This document shows positions 27,904-36,084 of a DNA stretch of 64,000 nt, in pieces. The first letter of the stretch is position 1. Each line of letters opens with the position of its first letter. The notes below the pieces were generated by a model. The model saw nothing but the letters and a program-made list of their open reading frames with translations, had not been told where the DNA came from and did no database searches. This DNA is from Peribacillus alkalitolerans. Its GTDB lineage: Bacteria; Bacillota; Bacilli; Bacillales; DSM-1321. Position numbers and translations under genes: made by a program. The stretch is from the NCBI RefSeq assembly GCF_010882125.1, contig NZ_JAAGVZ010000017.1, positions 1-64,000 on the forward strand, given 5' to 3'.

Positions 27904-28476
27904 GTGAACCAAGAACGTGAAAGATTGAAATTATTAATTTTAACCGCATTATTTGCAGCTATCATTGGAGTATTTGCTCAGTTTACTATTCCATTACCTT
28001 TAGTTCCGATTACAGGGCAAACATTAGCCATAGGTTTAGCCGCTACGATCTTAGGATCAAGATACGGAACTTTATCCGTTTTGTTATATTTGTTCATCGG
28101 GGCGACAGGTATCCCTGTGTTTGCTGAAATGTCTGGTGGCATTTCTAAATTAGTAGGCCCGACTGGAGGATATTTAGTAGGCTTTATTCCAACTGCGTTT
28201 ATCATTGGGTATTACTTAGAAAAAACAAAATTCACTTTTGTCCATGCAATGATTGCTAACACGATTGGAATGGTCATAACGTTAGCATTAGGAACTGCTT
28301 GGTTAAAGTTTGCCGCTTCGCTTTCTTGGGAAGCAGCGATTGCAGGAGGCTTAACTCCATTTATTATTGGTGGACTTGTAAAAGCCGCTCTTGCTTCATG
28401 GATTGGAATTTTAGTCCGCAACAGACTTGCATCAGCAAGATTACTACCAAAAACCGATCAAAAACTAGCAGCCTAG
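27904..28476 (+). CDS. bioY: Biotin transporter BioY
   Basis: Substrate-binding membrane subunit (S component) of the ECF biotin transporter. 190 residues, about six membrane helices, with the BioY hallmarks PLPLVPITGQTLAIGLAA, LGSRYGTLSVLLYLFIGATG and GPTGGYLVGFIPTAFIIG. The start is GTG with AGGAGGT 8 bases upstream. EcfA/EcfT are not in the window, so it probably uses a shared energising module encoded elsewhere. The perfect BirA box upstream implies repression when biotin is plentiful. Confidence 0.95.
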   Translation: MNQERERLKLLILTALFAAIIGVFAQFTIPLPLVPITGQTLAIGLAATILGSRYGTLSVLLYLFIGATGIPVFAEMSGGISKLVGPTGGYLVGFIPTAFIIGYYLEKTKFTFVHAMIANTIGMVITLALGTAWLKFAASLSWEAAIAGGLTPFIIGGLVKAALASWIGILVRNRLASARLLPKTDQKLAA

Positions 28477-28560
28477 AAATATGATCACTCGCCGATTTGC
28501 GAAGAAATGGTCTCTACGAAGTCATTATACTAGTCTGCCATTTTAATAAGCTTTAAGCGA

Positions 28561-28593
28561 AAAAAAAGCGAGGTGTAAGCCTCGCTTTTTTTT
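28561..28593. terminator. Bidirectional terminator between bioY and the kinase gene
   Basis: AAGCGAGG / CCTCGCTT stem, 6-base loop, runs of A before and T after. It serves both convergent genes. Confidence 0.92.
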
Positions 28594-28594
28594 C

Positions 28595-29584
28595 CTATAA
28601 TTGGACAATCGTTTTTTGGGATTTAACCCTTTTTTGAACACTCTCAAAAAAGTTCTTTTGATTTTGAGATAGATTGTTCATGTCGAACTTTTTGTATATG
28701 ACCGATAGCAACACAATATCCCTCAATTGAAGGAATAGAGGAATCGATTGAATTACCTCTTCTGAAACTGTATGTGCTTTATTATAACCTTTTAGGAACG
28801 AGGTTAAAAACTCTGCTGCGAAGTCATCCAACCCATCTGATTCTGTAAAACTCTTTGCCATAGATGTGTAGTATAAAGGAATCGCGATATCACTGGCAAA
28901 GAAATGATAACAACTATCATCAAAGTCGAATAAAAATAATTTACCCTCGTGATAATGGAAATTCCCAGAATGAAGGTCAGAATGGATTAATCCGTAAGTT
29001 TCCTCATTTTTAGATAATTCACGAATCGCCACAAGTATTCTATTTCGGTATTCTAGAATATCCTGCTCTACATCTGGTATATATTTTTCAATGTCCAACA
29101 AATCTTCTTCATCCCACTCTGGTCTCTTCGCAACACCTGGGTTTACTTGATAGCTTTTTGTAACGGCATGCATACCACCGATTGCTTCTCCCCAAAGCTC
29201 TACCAGCGTTAGATTTTCTTTAAAATCGCTCCATTTTAAATTTGCTCCTGGCATCTTTTCATAACAGCAAACAAAGAATTGTGTACCATCTTCGGCCATT
29301 AAAGCTTCAGATAATTCCCCTTGTTTCGACTGAAAGTGTTCATAGACGGAAATCCCATTTTTAAATAAGTAATCTACCCAATCAATTTCCGCTTTTACCT
29401 GCTCATGTGATCTATGGCTACTGTGAGTGAAACGGAGAACGACAGGTACCTCATCTCTTATTCCAGAAAAAATATAATTTTCAAATTCTCCGATTTTCTT
29501 CAATGAATCGCGCTCTAAATTAAACAGTTCTGCACCTTGCGAAATAATGGACTCTGTAAAAATCTGCTCAACAACCTGCTCCAT
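28595..29584 (-). CDS. APH-family phosphotransferase (small-molecule kinase)
   Basis: 329-residue kinase of the aminoglycoside phosphotransferase / homoserine-kinase-II / choline-kinase fold. The Brenner motif HSDLHSGNFHY (about 205-215, catalytic Asp) and the metal-binding FLFDFDDSCYH (about 223-233) are intact. The N-lobe has VVLRFTHSS with a nucleotide-binding role. Substrate is not evident; antibiotic resistance should not be assumed, since most such chromosomal Bacillus proteins are uncharacterised. No operon partner: it lies between the bioY terminator and the hemolysin III gene, whose own terminator intervenes. Confidence 0.82.
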   Translation of the reverse strand: MEQVVEQIFTESIISQGAELFNLERDSLKKIGEFENYIFSGIRDEVPVVLRFTHSSHRSHEQVKAEIDWVDYLFKNGISVYEHFQSKQGELSEALMAEDGTQFFVCCYEKMPGANLKWSDFKENLTLVELWGEAIGGMHAVTKSYQVNPGVAKRPEWDEEDLLDIEKYIPDVEQDILEYRNRILVAIRELSKNEETYGLIHSDLHSGNFHYHEGKLFLFDFDDSCYHFFASDIAIPLYYTSMAKSFTESDGLDDFAAEFLTSFLKGYNKAHTVSEEVIQSIPLFLQLRDIVLLSVIYKKFDMNNLSQNQKNFFESVQKRVKSQKTIVQL

Positions 29585-29650
29585 ATAGACCCCCTAGATT
29601 ATTTAAATATGTAGAATTCCATTATATAACAAGTCAGAAAATTCTTAAAC

Positions 29651-29684
29651 AAAAATAAAAAGCTAGAGTTTATCCCCTAGCCTT
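29651..29684 (-). terminator. Terminator of the hemolysin III-family gene
   Basis: GGCTAG / CTAGCtT stem starting at the stop codon, then TTTTTATTTTTG on the minus strand. Confidence 0.7.
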
Positions 29685-30335
29685 TTACAATGTGATGGGT
29701 AATACATAATTTAATATTGAAAAGAAATGGGCTATAGAGCCTAGAATCACAAAAATGTGCCAGATTGCATGATGAAAAGGGAAACCCCTCCAAACATAAA
29801 AAATAGCACCGACAGTGTACATTACTCCCCCTGTGACCAATAGCTGAAGTCCTGCCAATGGCATCGTTGTAATCAGCGGGTTCCAGGCTATGACAATTAG
29901 CCAACCCATGACAACGTAAAGAATGGTTGAGAGGAACAGAAATCTTTTCACGAAAAAAGCTTTGAAAACAATCCCTACTAATGCTATTCCCCAGACAATC
30001 CCTAACAGTGTCCATCCTAATGCACCGTTAATGACAATCAAAGTAAAAGGTGTATATGTTCCTGCAATAAATACATATATGGCAGCGTGGTCAAAAATTT
30101 CAAAAATGTCCTTCGCTTTTCCTGGCGGGAAGCTATGCACCAAGGTGGAACATACATAAAGCAATAGCATGCTAACTCCATAAATAATAAAGGTAGTAAC
30201 ATGCCATGGGGTCCCAAAAGACACAGAACGGATGATCAAGAAAAACAATGCAGTAATGCTAAGGATTACTCCAATACCATGAGTGATTGCATTGACGAGC
30301 TCTTCCTTTTTGGTAAAAACATGTGTCGTTGCCAT
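29685..30335 (-). CDS. yplQ: Hemolysin III / TrhA family membrane protein
   Basis: 216 residues with seven predicted membrane helices, PAQR-related hemolysin III family. Family hallmarks: ELVNAITHGIGVILSI at the N-terminus (the conserved His near 15), DHAAIYVFIAGTYTPF (about 83-98) and HAIWHIFVILGSIAHFF near the C-terminus, with the His residues expected to bind a metal. B. subtilis YplQ is of equal size. The cellular role is unclear; members have been tied to membrane homeostasis. The ATG has GGGAGG upstream. Confidence 0.9.
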   Translation of the reverse strand: MATTHVFTKKEELVNAITHGIGVILSITALFFLIIRSVSFGTPWHVTTFIIYGVSMLLLYVCSTLVHSFPPGKAKDIFEIFDHAAIYVFIAGTYTPFTLIVINGALGWTLLGIVWGIALVGIVFKAFFVKRFLFLSTILYVVMGWLIVIAWNPLITTMPLAGLQLLVTGGVMYTVGAIFYVWRGFPFHHAIWHIFVILGSIAHFFSILNYVLPITL

Positions 30336-30402
30336 ACTAGCCTCCCTTGATTTGATTTGTTCATTATACTCCTTATATTGAAAATTAAAAAGATTTTAGC
30401 GC

Positions 30403-30453
30403 TTGAAAAACTCATCTAATTAGATTACTATCTAATTAGATACACATCTAAAT
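30403..30453 (+). promoter_or_regulatory. Promoter and phased operator of the ArsR-DUF2087 gene
   Basis: TTGAAA (30403-30408), 17 bp, TACTAT (30426-30431). The perfect palindrome ATCTAATTAGAT occurs at 30414-30425 (in the spacer) and 30430-30441 (over the -10 edge), and a third half-site ATCTAAAT begins at 30446. All three are spaced exactly 16 bp. This strongly suggests autorepression by the encoded regulator. Confidence 0.72.
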
Positions 30454-30466
30454 AAAGGGGATTGTC

Positions 30467-31048
30467 ATGCAATTAAACAAAATCGTAAATTTCCACAAAG
30501 TTATGGGTGATGCGACTAGAATCCGTATTTGTATCCTACTTTCCCACGGACCAAAGCATAACGCAGCATTAGCAGGAATGTTAGGATTACGTCCACCTAC
30601 CATCTCCCATCACTTAGCCAAGTTAAAAGAAGCAAATATCATCCATGAAAAAAGAGAAAAAAACACAATTTATTATCATTTTAATGCCAAAGATTTCGAA
30701 CAGTACTCTTTGTCTTTGCCTAACAAATTAAACGGAGGGGAAAAGAAAAGTATGCCAAAAGATCAATTATCCGAACACCAATCCATTCTTCAAAATTTCC
30801 TTACAAAAGAAGGGAAGTTGAAAAACATCCCATCTCAAAGGAAAAAGAAATTAATTGTGTTATACCACTTAGCAAAAGGTTTAGAGATGGGTAGAAAATA
30901 TCCTGAGAAGGAATTAAACGAGTATATTAAACAATATCATGAAGACTTTGCAACTTTACGTAGAGAGTTCATCATCAATATGGTGATGGATCGTCACGAA
31001 TCTGTATATGAATTAAATCCGCCTGAAATGTGGGCAGTCATCGAATAG
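30467..31048 (+). CDS. ArsR-type regulator with C-terminal DUF2087 domain
   Basis: 193-residue transcription factor. The N-terminal winged helix (about 5-80) has the ArsR core GDATRIRICILLSHG and the recognition helix GLRPPTISHHLAKLKEANII; it lacks the Cys metal-sensing box of arsenic or cadmium sensors. The C-terminal part (about 108-185) is DUF2087 (RKKKLIVLYHLAKGLEMG, YPEKELNEYIKQYHEDFATL, RREFI). The effector is unknown. AAAGGGG precedes the ATG. The promoter carries three phased operator-like sites. No target genes follow in the same direction, so it may act on itself or distant genes. Confidence 0.88.
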   Translation: MQLNKIVNFHKVMGDATRIRICILLSHGPKHNAALAGMLGLRPPTISHHLAKLKEANIIHEKREKNTIYYHFNAKDFEQYSLSLPNKLNGGEKKSMPKDQLSEHQSILQNFLTKEGKLKNIPSQRKKKLIVLYHLAKGLEMGRKYPEKELNEYIKQYHEDFATLRREFIINMVMDRHESVYELNPPEMWAVIE

Positions 31049-31080
31049 AATGAAAACTATTTACAATTCCTGCTATCAAA

Positions 31081-31124
31081 AAATACACCCCATCGAATAC
31101 CTTAAAGTGGATTCGATGGGGTGT
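31081..31124 (-). terminator. Terminator overlapping the LCP gene end
   Basis: ACACCCCATCGAATaCC / GGATTCGATGGGGTGT stem. The first arm on the minus strand is part of the last LCP codons, and TATTTTTTG follows. It may also end the ArsR transcript on the plus strand, although with a poor T-tail. Confidence 0.8.
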
Positions 31125-32049
31125 TATCTTTACCTGATTCTTCTAAATCAAAAAAACTTGCCAGTGCCTCCACATTTTTCTCAAAATCAAGTTGGAGGAC
31201 TGCTCCAGCGTGGTCATATGTTTCATTTGTATAGCTTTCCTGAACGGGAATTCTTATTGTATCAACAGTATCGATTCCATCTAATAATATTTTGGCAGAT
31301 AGGGAGATTATTTGGCTTTTTGTCAAGTCACTTTGTATATACCCCATACCCTCATTCACAATACCTGGAAGACCTAAAATCCCTTCAGTTGATTTTAATT
31401 GTTGCACGAGTAATTCTTTAATTTTGACTAATACTTCTTGCTGTCTTGCTACTCTTCCGAAATCGCTCTCTCCATCATGACGGAATCTCACATATTTTAA
31501 TAACTCATCTCCATGTAAGTACTGACTTCCAGGCTGTAAATGGAACCCCATATCGTCAATCATTTCATTTGTCACATTCACCTCAATACCTTCAGGGGAA
31601 AGTAAATCGACCATTTTAGCAAAACCTTGAAAATCAATCGTGACTACATGGTCAATGGAAATATCAAAATTTTGCTTAACCGTTTCACGCAACAACTTTT
31701 CGCCACCTAAATAATAAGCATGATTAAGCTTATTTTGGACGGATCCATTAGGAATTGATGGAATCATTACATAACTATCCCTCATCAATGAAGCCAGCTT
31801 GACCGAATTATTACGTCCGTCATATTGTAAAATTATCATTGAATCCGACCGTGATTGTTTTTCCCCTCTTGAATCAATTCCAACCAACAAAAGATATAAA
31901 GGTCTTTTCCGAACCTTTTCCTGAAGACTTTCTTCGTGTGTTTGTTTATTAAAACCTAGTTCTCCATCTTCCTGTTTCGTTCCATGACTACAAGATATAA
32001 GTAACGGTACAAAAAGAAGAAATAAACAGATCCCTTTTAAAAGTTTCAT
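31102..32049 (-). CDS. LytR-CpsA-Psr (LCP) family protein with lipoprotein signal
   Basis: LCP enzymes attach anionic polymers such as teichoic acids to peptidoglycan at the outer face of the membrane. The 315-residue product has the LCP core: LLLVGIDSRGEKQSRSDSMI (substrate pyrophosphate region), ASLMRDSYVMIP with the catalytic-type Arg, KLNHAYYLGGEKLL and YVRFRHDGESDFGRVARQQ. Its N-terminus ends in a lipobox LLISCSH (Cys about 21), whereas LCP proteins usually have an uncleaved membrane helix. The start is the ATG at 32049, behind GGAGG; the earlier ATG lies within that site. Confidence 0.87.
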   Translation of the reverse strand: MKLLKGICLFLLFVPLLISCSHGTKQEDGELGFNKQTHEESLQEKVRKRPLYLLLVGIDSRGEKQSRSDSMIILQYDGRNNSVKLASLMRDSYVMIPSIPNGSVQNKLNHAYYLGGEKLLRETVKQNFDISIDHVVTIDFQGFAKMVDLLSPEGIEVNVTNEMIDDMGFHLQPGSQYLHGDELLKYVRFRHDGESDFGRVARQQEVLVKIKELLVQQLKSTEGILGLPGIVNEGMGYIQSDLTKSQIISLSAKILLDGIDTVDTIRIPVQESYTNETYDHAGAVLQLDFEKNVEALASFFDLEESGKDNTPSNPL

Positions 32050-32124
32050 GTTATCCTCCAACTATGGAAAATTAATTAAACATATCCATAATATGGACAA
32101 TAATGAAACGTTATAAGCATTAAT

Positions 32125-32195
32125 TTAAAAACAGTGATATTCCAACACTATGGGTTTGATAAGTCTAATACCCATTAAATGTGGAATATCACTGT
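32125..32195 (-). terminator. Terminator of the liv operon
   Basis: Long stem ACAGTGATATTCCAACAC / GTGGAATATCACTGT (one offset) with an inner ATGGGT/ACCCAT arm; TTTTTAAAT follows on the minus strand. It lies right after livF. Confidence 0.85.
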
Positions 32196-32210
32196 TCATG
32201 ACAATTGGAA

Positions 32211-32918
32211 CTATGCTAAATATGCTTCTCTTACATCATCATTCGCTATCAAATCCATGCCTCTTCCATGGAGCTTTATTTCCCCATTTTGGATGACATA
32301 GCCTCTATGAGAAATTTGTAGAGACTGGAAAGCATTTTGTTCAACTAGCAATATTGTAATACCCTCATCGTTAAGCTCCTTAATAATCTCAAAAATTTGC
32401 TCAACAATAATAGGAGCTAATCCCATTGATGGTTCATCTAGCATTAATAAATCTGGTTTCATCATCAATGCTCTTCCGATGGCTAGCATTTGTTGCTCAC
32501 CACCACTCATGGTTCCACCCTTTTGTTCAAGTCGATCCTTTATCTTAGGAAAGTACTGATATACCCTTTCCAATCTTTCATTAATCACATTTTTTTGCTT
32601 TACTGAAAAAGCACCCATCAGTAGGTTTTCTTTTACAGTCAGCCTAGGAAAAATTTTTCTGCCTTCAGGCACATGGGCTAATCCCATTAATGTTGTTTCA
32701 TGTGCAGGTTTATTAGTGATGTCTACCCCATTGAAAAGTATAGACCCCTTTTGCACCTTGGCAAGTCCACTAATAGATTTTAAGGTGGTTGATTTTCCTG
32801 CACCATTAGATCCTATTAAACTAACAATCTCACCTTTGTTTACCTTTATATCTATTCCTTTTAATGCTTGAATCCCACCATAAAATGTCTCAACATTTTT
32901 CATTTCCAACATTTGCAT
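32211..32918 (-). CDS. livF: Branched-chain amino acid ABC transporter ATPase LivF
   Basis: One of the two cytosolic ATPases energising uptake of Leu/Ile/Val. 235 residues with Walker A GSNGAGKST (about 37-45), signature MSGGEQQML (about 136) and Walker B LLMLDEPSMGLAP, all in the LivF version. AGGAGG lies 8 bases before the ATG. It is the last gene of livJHMGF, 12 bp after livG, and is followed by a strong terminator. Confidence 0.96.
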   Translation of the reverse strand: MQMLEMKNVETFYGGIQALKGIDIKVNKGEIVSLIGSNGAGKSTTLKSISGLAKVQKGSILFNGVDITNKPAHETTLMGLAHVPEGRKIFPRLTVKENLLMGAFSVKQKNVINERLERVYQYFPKIKDRLEQKGGTMSGGEQQMLAIGRALMMKPDLLMLDEPSMGLAPIIVEQIFEIIKELNDEGITILLVEQNAFQSLQISHRGYVIQNGEIKLHGRGMDLIANDDVREAYLA

Positions 32919-32930
32919 ATCGATGTCCTC

Positions 32931-33707
32931 CTAACCTGCATGAACAGCGCCAGATCCTAAGTAAGCTTCTATTACTTTAGGGTTATTCCGAATATCTTTC
33001 GGTTGGCCTTCTGCAATTTTTTCCCCATGATCTAGCACTACGATATGCTCTGATATTTCCATAACCAATTTCATATCATGTTCAATTAAAATAACCGTTA
33101 AATCAAACTCTACTTTCATTTTTTTAATTAAATCCGTAAGCTCTTTTGTTTCTTTTGGATTCATTCCCGCAGCTGGTTCATCCAAAAGAAGAACTTTAGG
33201 TTCAGCAGCTAGAGCCCTAGCAATCTCAAGTCTTCTTTGAGCACCATAACTCAGGTTACAAGCCTTTTCATTTAGAAATGATTCAAGACCCACGTATTTT
33301 AACAATTCATATGCTTTTCGCTCTGCTAATTTCTCTTCTTTTCTAGTAAATGGTAGGTTGAATAATATCCCTACAATTCCTGATCTAAGATGAGTATGCA
33401 TTCCCACTAGTACATTCTCAATCACTGATATCTCATTGAACAGTCGAATGTTTTGGAATGTCCTAGAAATCCCTTTACGTGATACATCGTGTGGCTTTAA
33501 TCCTTCGATCTTTTTTCCTTCCAATAATATAGAACCAGAAGTAGGTTCATAGACTCCTGTGATCATATTGAAAAAAGTAGTTTTACCAGCTCCATTCGGT
33601 CCGATTACTGCCGTTATTGAGCCTTTTTTAACCTTCATGGAAATGTCCTGATTTGCAGTAAGTCCTCCAAATTTTTTGGTTAAATCTTTTATTTCTAAAA
33701 TATGCAT
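32931..33707 (-). CDS. livG: Branched-chain amino acid ABC transporter ATPase LivG
   Basis: Second ATPase of the Liv transporter, 258 residues: Walker A GPNGAGKTT (about 36-44), the long LivG-specific insertion after GISRTFQNIRLFNEISV, signature LSYGAQRRLEIARAL and Walker B VLLLDEPAAGMNPKET. The ribosome binding site is GGGGGG before ATG. It lies 12 bp after livM. Confidence 0.96.
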   Translation of the reverse strand: MHILEIKDLTKKFGGLTANQDISMKVKKGSITAVIGPNGAGKTTFFNMITGVYEPTSGSILLEGKKIEGLKPHDVSRKGISRTFQNIRLFNEISVIENVLVGMHTHLRSGIVGILFNLPFTRKEEKLAERKAYELLKYVGLESFLNEKACNLSYGAQRRLEIARALAAEPKVLLLDEPAAGMNPKETKELTDLIKKMKVEFDLTVILIEHDMKLVMEISEHIVVLDHGEKIAEGQPKDIRNNPKVIEAYLGSGAVHAG

Positions 33708-33719
33708 ACCTAATCCCCC

Positions 33720-35006
33720 CTATACTTGCGCCTTTTCATTTTGTGTACCTAAAGGTGGAACCTCGGTGATGTTCACTTTTTGTTGTAATTCCTTTTCGTC
33801 AAACACTTTGTTTTTCGCCGGCAATAGACCCTTCGGTCGGTACAAAGCAAAGATGATTAATAAGGCACCAAATATAAAGCGTTGCATCTTTGAAGGGGAC
33901 AAGGCATCAGGGATGGTAAATGCACCTGACATATTTAGCTCATTCAACCAGTTTGTCATTTCAGTTAGCACCTGAAGATTTAGAATCGTCATTACCGCTG
34001 CACCTAAAATTACTCCTGGTACACTACCCATGCCGCCAAGGATTACCATTACAAGGATGGTAATTGACTCTAGCAATGTAAAACTCGTTGGATCCACGAA
34101 TGTTTGTTTTGCCGCGAAAACAACTCCCATCATCCCAGAAAATGAAGCCCCGATTGCAAAGGCTATAAGCTTTGTCTTAACCAACGGAACCCCCATCGAT
34201 TGGGCGGCTATTTCATTTTCACGTACTGCTTTCCATGAACGACCTAGTTTTGAGTGTTCAAATCTTCTAACAGTAAATATTGTAAATATCATAATCACTA
34301 ATACGATGTAATAAAACTGGCTTGGATACAGAAAATCAATCCCAAATAAGTTAGGAGGGGTAACAGATGGTATCCCCATCGCTCCGCCAGTAATATTTAC
34401 TGGTCGATCTAAATTATTAAAGACGATCCTTATTATTTCTCCAAACCCTAACGTTACAATTGCTAAATAATCACCTTTAACCCTAAGCACAGGTATTCCT
34501 AAAAGCACACCGAACAGTGCAGCAACAAGACAGCCTATTACGATGAAAAACCAAAAGCTTGTACCTGATAACGGGAACGTACCAAATGGCATAAAATTTG
34601 ATGCTTGTGCAGTCGCAAATATTCCATATGTATAAGCTCCAACTGCAAAAAATGCGACAAATCCTAGGTCTAGTAGGCCAGCCATTCCAACTACAATATT
34701 CAAGCCTAACGCCATTGATATGTAGATTCCAACCAGGGTTGCTACTTCCATGTATGATTGATACGCTTCACCATTCGATGCTGTGAAAGGGAGCAGGAAT
34801 ACAAGAATAATTCCAGCAATTATCCATTTTGTCCCATTTTTAAAGTTTGTAAAATACAACATTAATAATGATGAAAGTAAAAGTAAAAATGCAGTCACAG
34901 ATTTTTGTGCCAAGAAAAGACTTAGAGAAGTCACTCCTATAAATAGAAATAAGAATATTCCCTGGGCCATTTTGTTATCTTTGTATGAATTCCATATTTG
35001 CTTCAT
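33720..35006 (-). CDS. livM: Branched-chain amino acid ABC transporter permease LivM
   Basis: Membrane permease of the Liv system, 428 residues with roughly ten helices. LivM marks: ALGLNIVVGMAGLLDLGFVAFFAVGAY (quoted pieces: NIVVGMAGLLDLG), VLRVKGDYLAIVTLGFGEI and the EAA-like RFEHSKLGRSWKAVRENEIAAQ region (key residues GRSW, RENE). The C-terminal tail (about 395-428) is soluble. It begins 8 bp after livH and pairs with it to form the channel. Confidence 0.95.
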   Translation of the reverse strand: MKQIWNSYKDNKMAQGIFLFLFIGVTSLSLFLAQKSVTAFLLLLSSLLMLYFTNFKNGTKWIIAGIILVFLLPFTASNGEAYQSYMEVATLVGIYISMALGLNIVVGMAGLLDLGFVAFFAVGAYTYGIFATAQASNFMPFGTFPLSGTSFWFFIVIGCLVAALFGVLLGIPVLRVKGDYLAIVTLGFGEIIRIVFNNLDRPVNITGGAMGIPSVTPPNLFGIDFLYPSQFYYIVLVIMIFTIFTVRRFEHSKLGRSWKAVRENEIAAQSMGVPLVKTKLIAFAIGASFSGMMGVVFAAKQTFVDPTSFTLLESITILVMVILGGMGSVPGVILGAAVMTILNLQVLTEMTNWLNELNMSGAFTIPDALSPSKMQRFIFGALLIIFALYRPKGLLPAKNKVFDEKELQQKVNITEVPPLGTQNEKAQV

Positions 35007-35014
35007 GGTCCCAC

Positions 35015-36001
35015 CTACACTTTCTCAGCGACTGGCTTACCTAATAAGCCTTCTGGTTTAAAGATAAGAACAATGATTAAGATAGCAAAAGCAAATACGT
35101 CTTTGTATTCGGACCCAAAAACTCCTCCAGACATTAGTGTCAGGTTTGCAGATGCGAAAACTTCTAGTACCCCTAAAAGAAGGCCTCCGAGCATCGCTCC
35201 ACGGATATTCCCTATACCACCCAAAACAGCTGCAGTAAACGCTTTCAATCCTAAAATAAAACCTATATACGGATCAATTGTTCCGTACTGTACTGCGAAT
35301 AATACGCCAGTGGCACCACCAAGCGCTGAACCAATGAAAAACGTCAATGAAATTACCTTGTTAACATTAACCGACATCAAGGAGGCAGTTTCCCTATCTT
35401 GAGCTACAGCTCTCATCGCCATGCCCCATTTTGTGCGATTCACAAAAATGTCCAGCAAAACCATCATGATAACTGCTGTTATTAATACGATCAGGAATGA
35501 ACTCTTGATCGAGGCATCGTTAAATATTTGGCTAATTGACGATGTCTTGATCAGGATCTGATCTGTAAACATACTTGGACCAGTAACAATATAGTTACCC
35601 TTTTTTAATTCAGCAATAAAACGAATGAGGTCTTGCAGCAGAAAGGAAATACCAATAGCAGTTATTAATGGGATTAATTTCGGTGCATTACGTAAGGGTC
35701 TATATGCTACCCTTTCAATCCCCATTCCAATCAATCCTGTTAAAAATGCAGTTAACAACAAAACTGTAATTAGCATTACAATCGCAGGAACAGCAGATAC
35801 CCATCCTATACTTGTTAATACAAGTAAAATGGCTGTTCCGATAAATGCTCCAGTCATAAAAATTTCACCATGTGCAAAATTGATTAATTCCAATATCCCA
35901 TACACCATCGTGTAACCTAATGCAATGACCGCATAGACAGTACCTAGGGTAAGACCATCAATCAAGACTTGCGGGATCGTTTGTAGAATTTCGTTCAGCA
36001 T
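35015..36001 (-). CDS. livH: Branched-chain amino acid ABC transporter permease LivH
   Basis: Membrane permease, 328 residues, about eight helices. Typical LivH sequences: TLGTVYAVIALGYTMVYGIL near the N-terminus, INFAHGEIFMTGAF, WGMAMRAVAQDRETASLMSV (the cytosolic EAA loop contacting the ATPases) and GLKAFTAAVLGGIGNIRGA. AGGAGG precedes the ATG. It is separated from livJ by 83 bp containing a hairpin, which may lower its expression relative to the binding protein. Confidence 0.95.
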   Translation of the reverse strand: MLNEILQTIPQVLIDGLTLGTVYAVIALGYTMVYGILELINFAHGEIFMTGAFIGTAILLVLTSIGWVSAVPAIVMLITVLLLTAFLTGLIGMGIERVAYRPLRNAPKLIPLITAIGISFLLQDLIRFIAELKKGNYIVTGPSMFTDQILIKTSSISQIFNDASIKSSFLIVLITAVIMMVLLDIFVNRTKWGMAMRAVAQDRETASLMSVNVNKVISLTFFIGSALGGATGVLFAVQYGTIDPYIGFILGLKAFTAAVLGGIGNIRGAMLGGLLLGVLEVFASANLTLMSGGVFGSEYKDVFAFAILIIVLIFKPEGLLGKPVAEKV

Positions 36002-36032
36002 AAGCTACCTCCTAGTCTCCAAAGATAGAGTG

Positions 36033-36070
36033 GAAAAGGGTATATTCCCGGTCGAGATATATACCCTTTC
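36033..36070 (-). terminator. Intercistronic hairpin between livJ and livH
   Basis: GAAAGGGTATAT / ATATACCCTTTTC stem, with a short T-run on the minus strand. In binding-protein transporter operons such hairpins act as partial terminators or RNA stabilisers, giving more binding protein than permease. Function here is inferred. Confidence 0.6.
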
Positions 36071-36084
36071 ACCCCTTTTATTGT

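Noticed and set aside
29677-30015. Cys/His-rich minus-strand ORF within the hemolysin III gene
   Set aside because: Overlapping alternative frame of a clear membrane protein gene; no translation signal.
31050-31421. Plus-strand ORF after the ArsR gene
   Set aside because: It runs through a terminator and antisense to the LCP gene, with no ribosome binding site.
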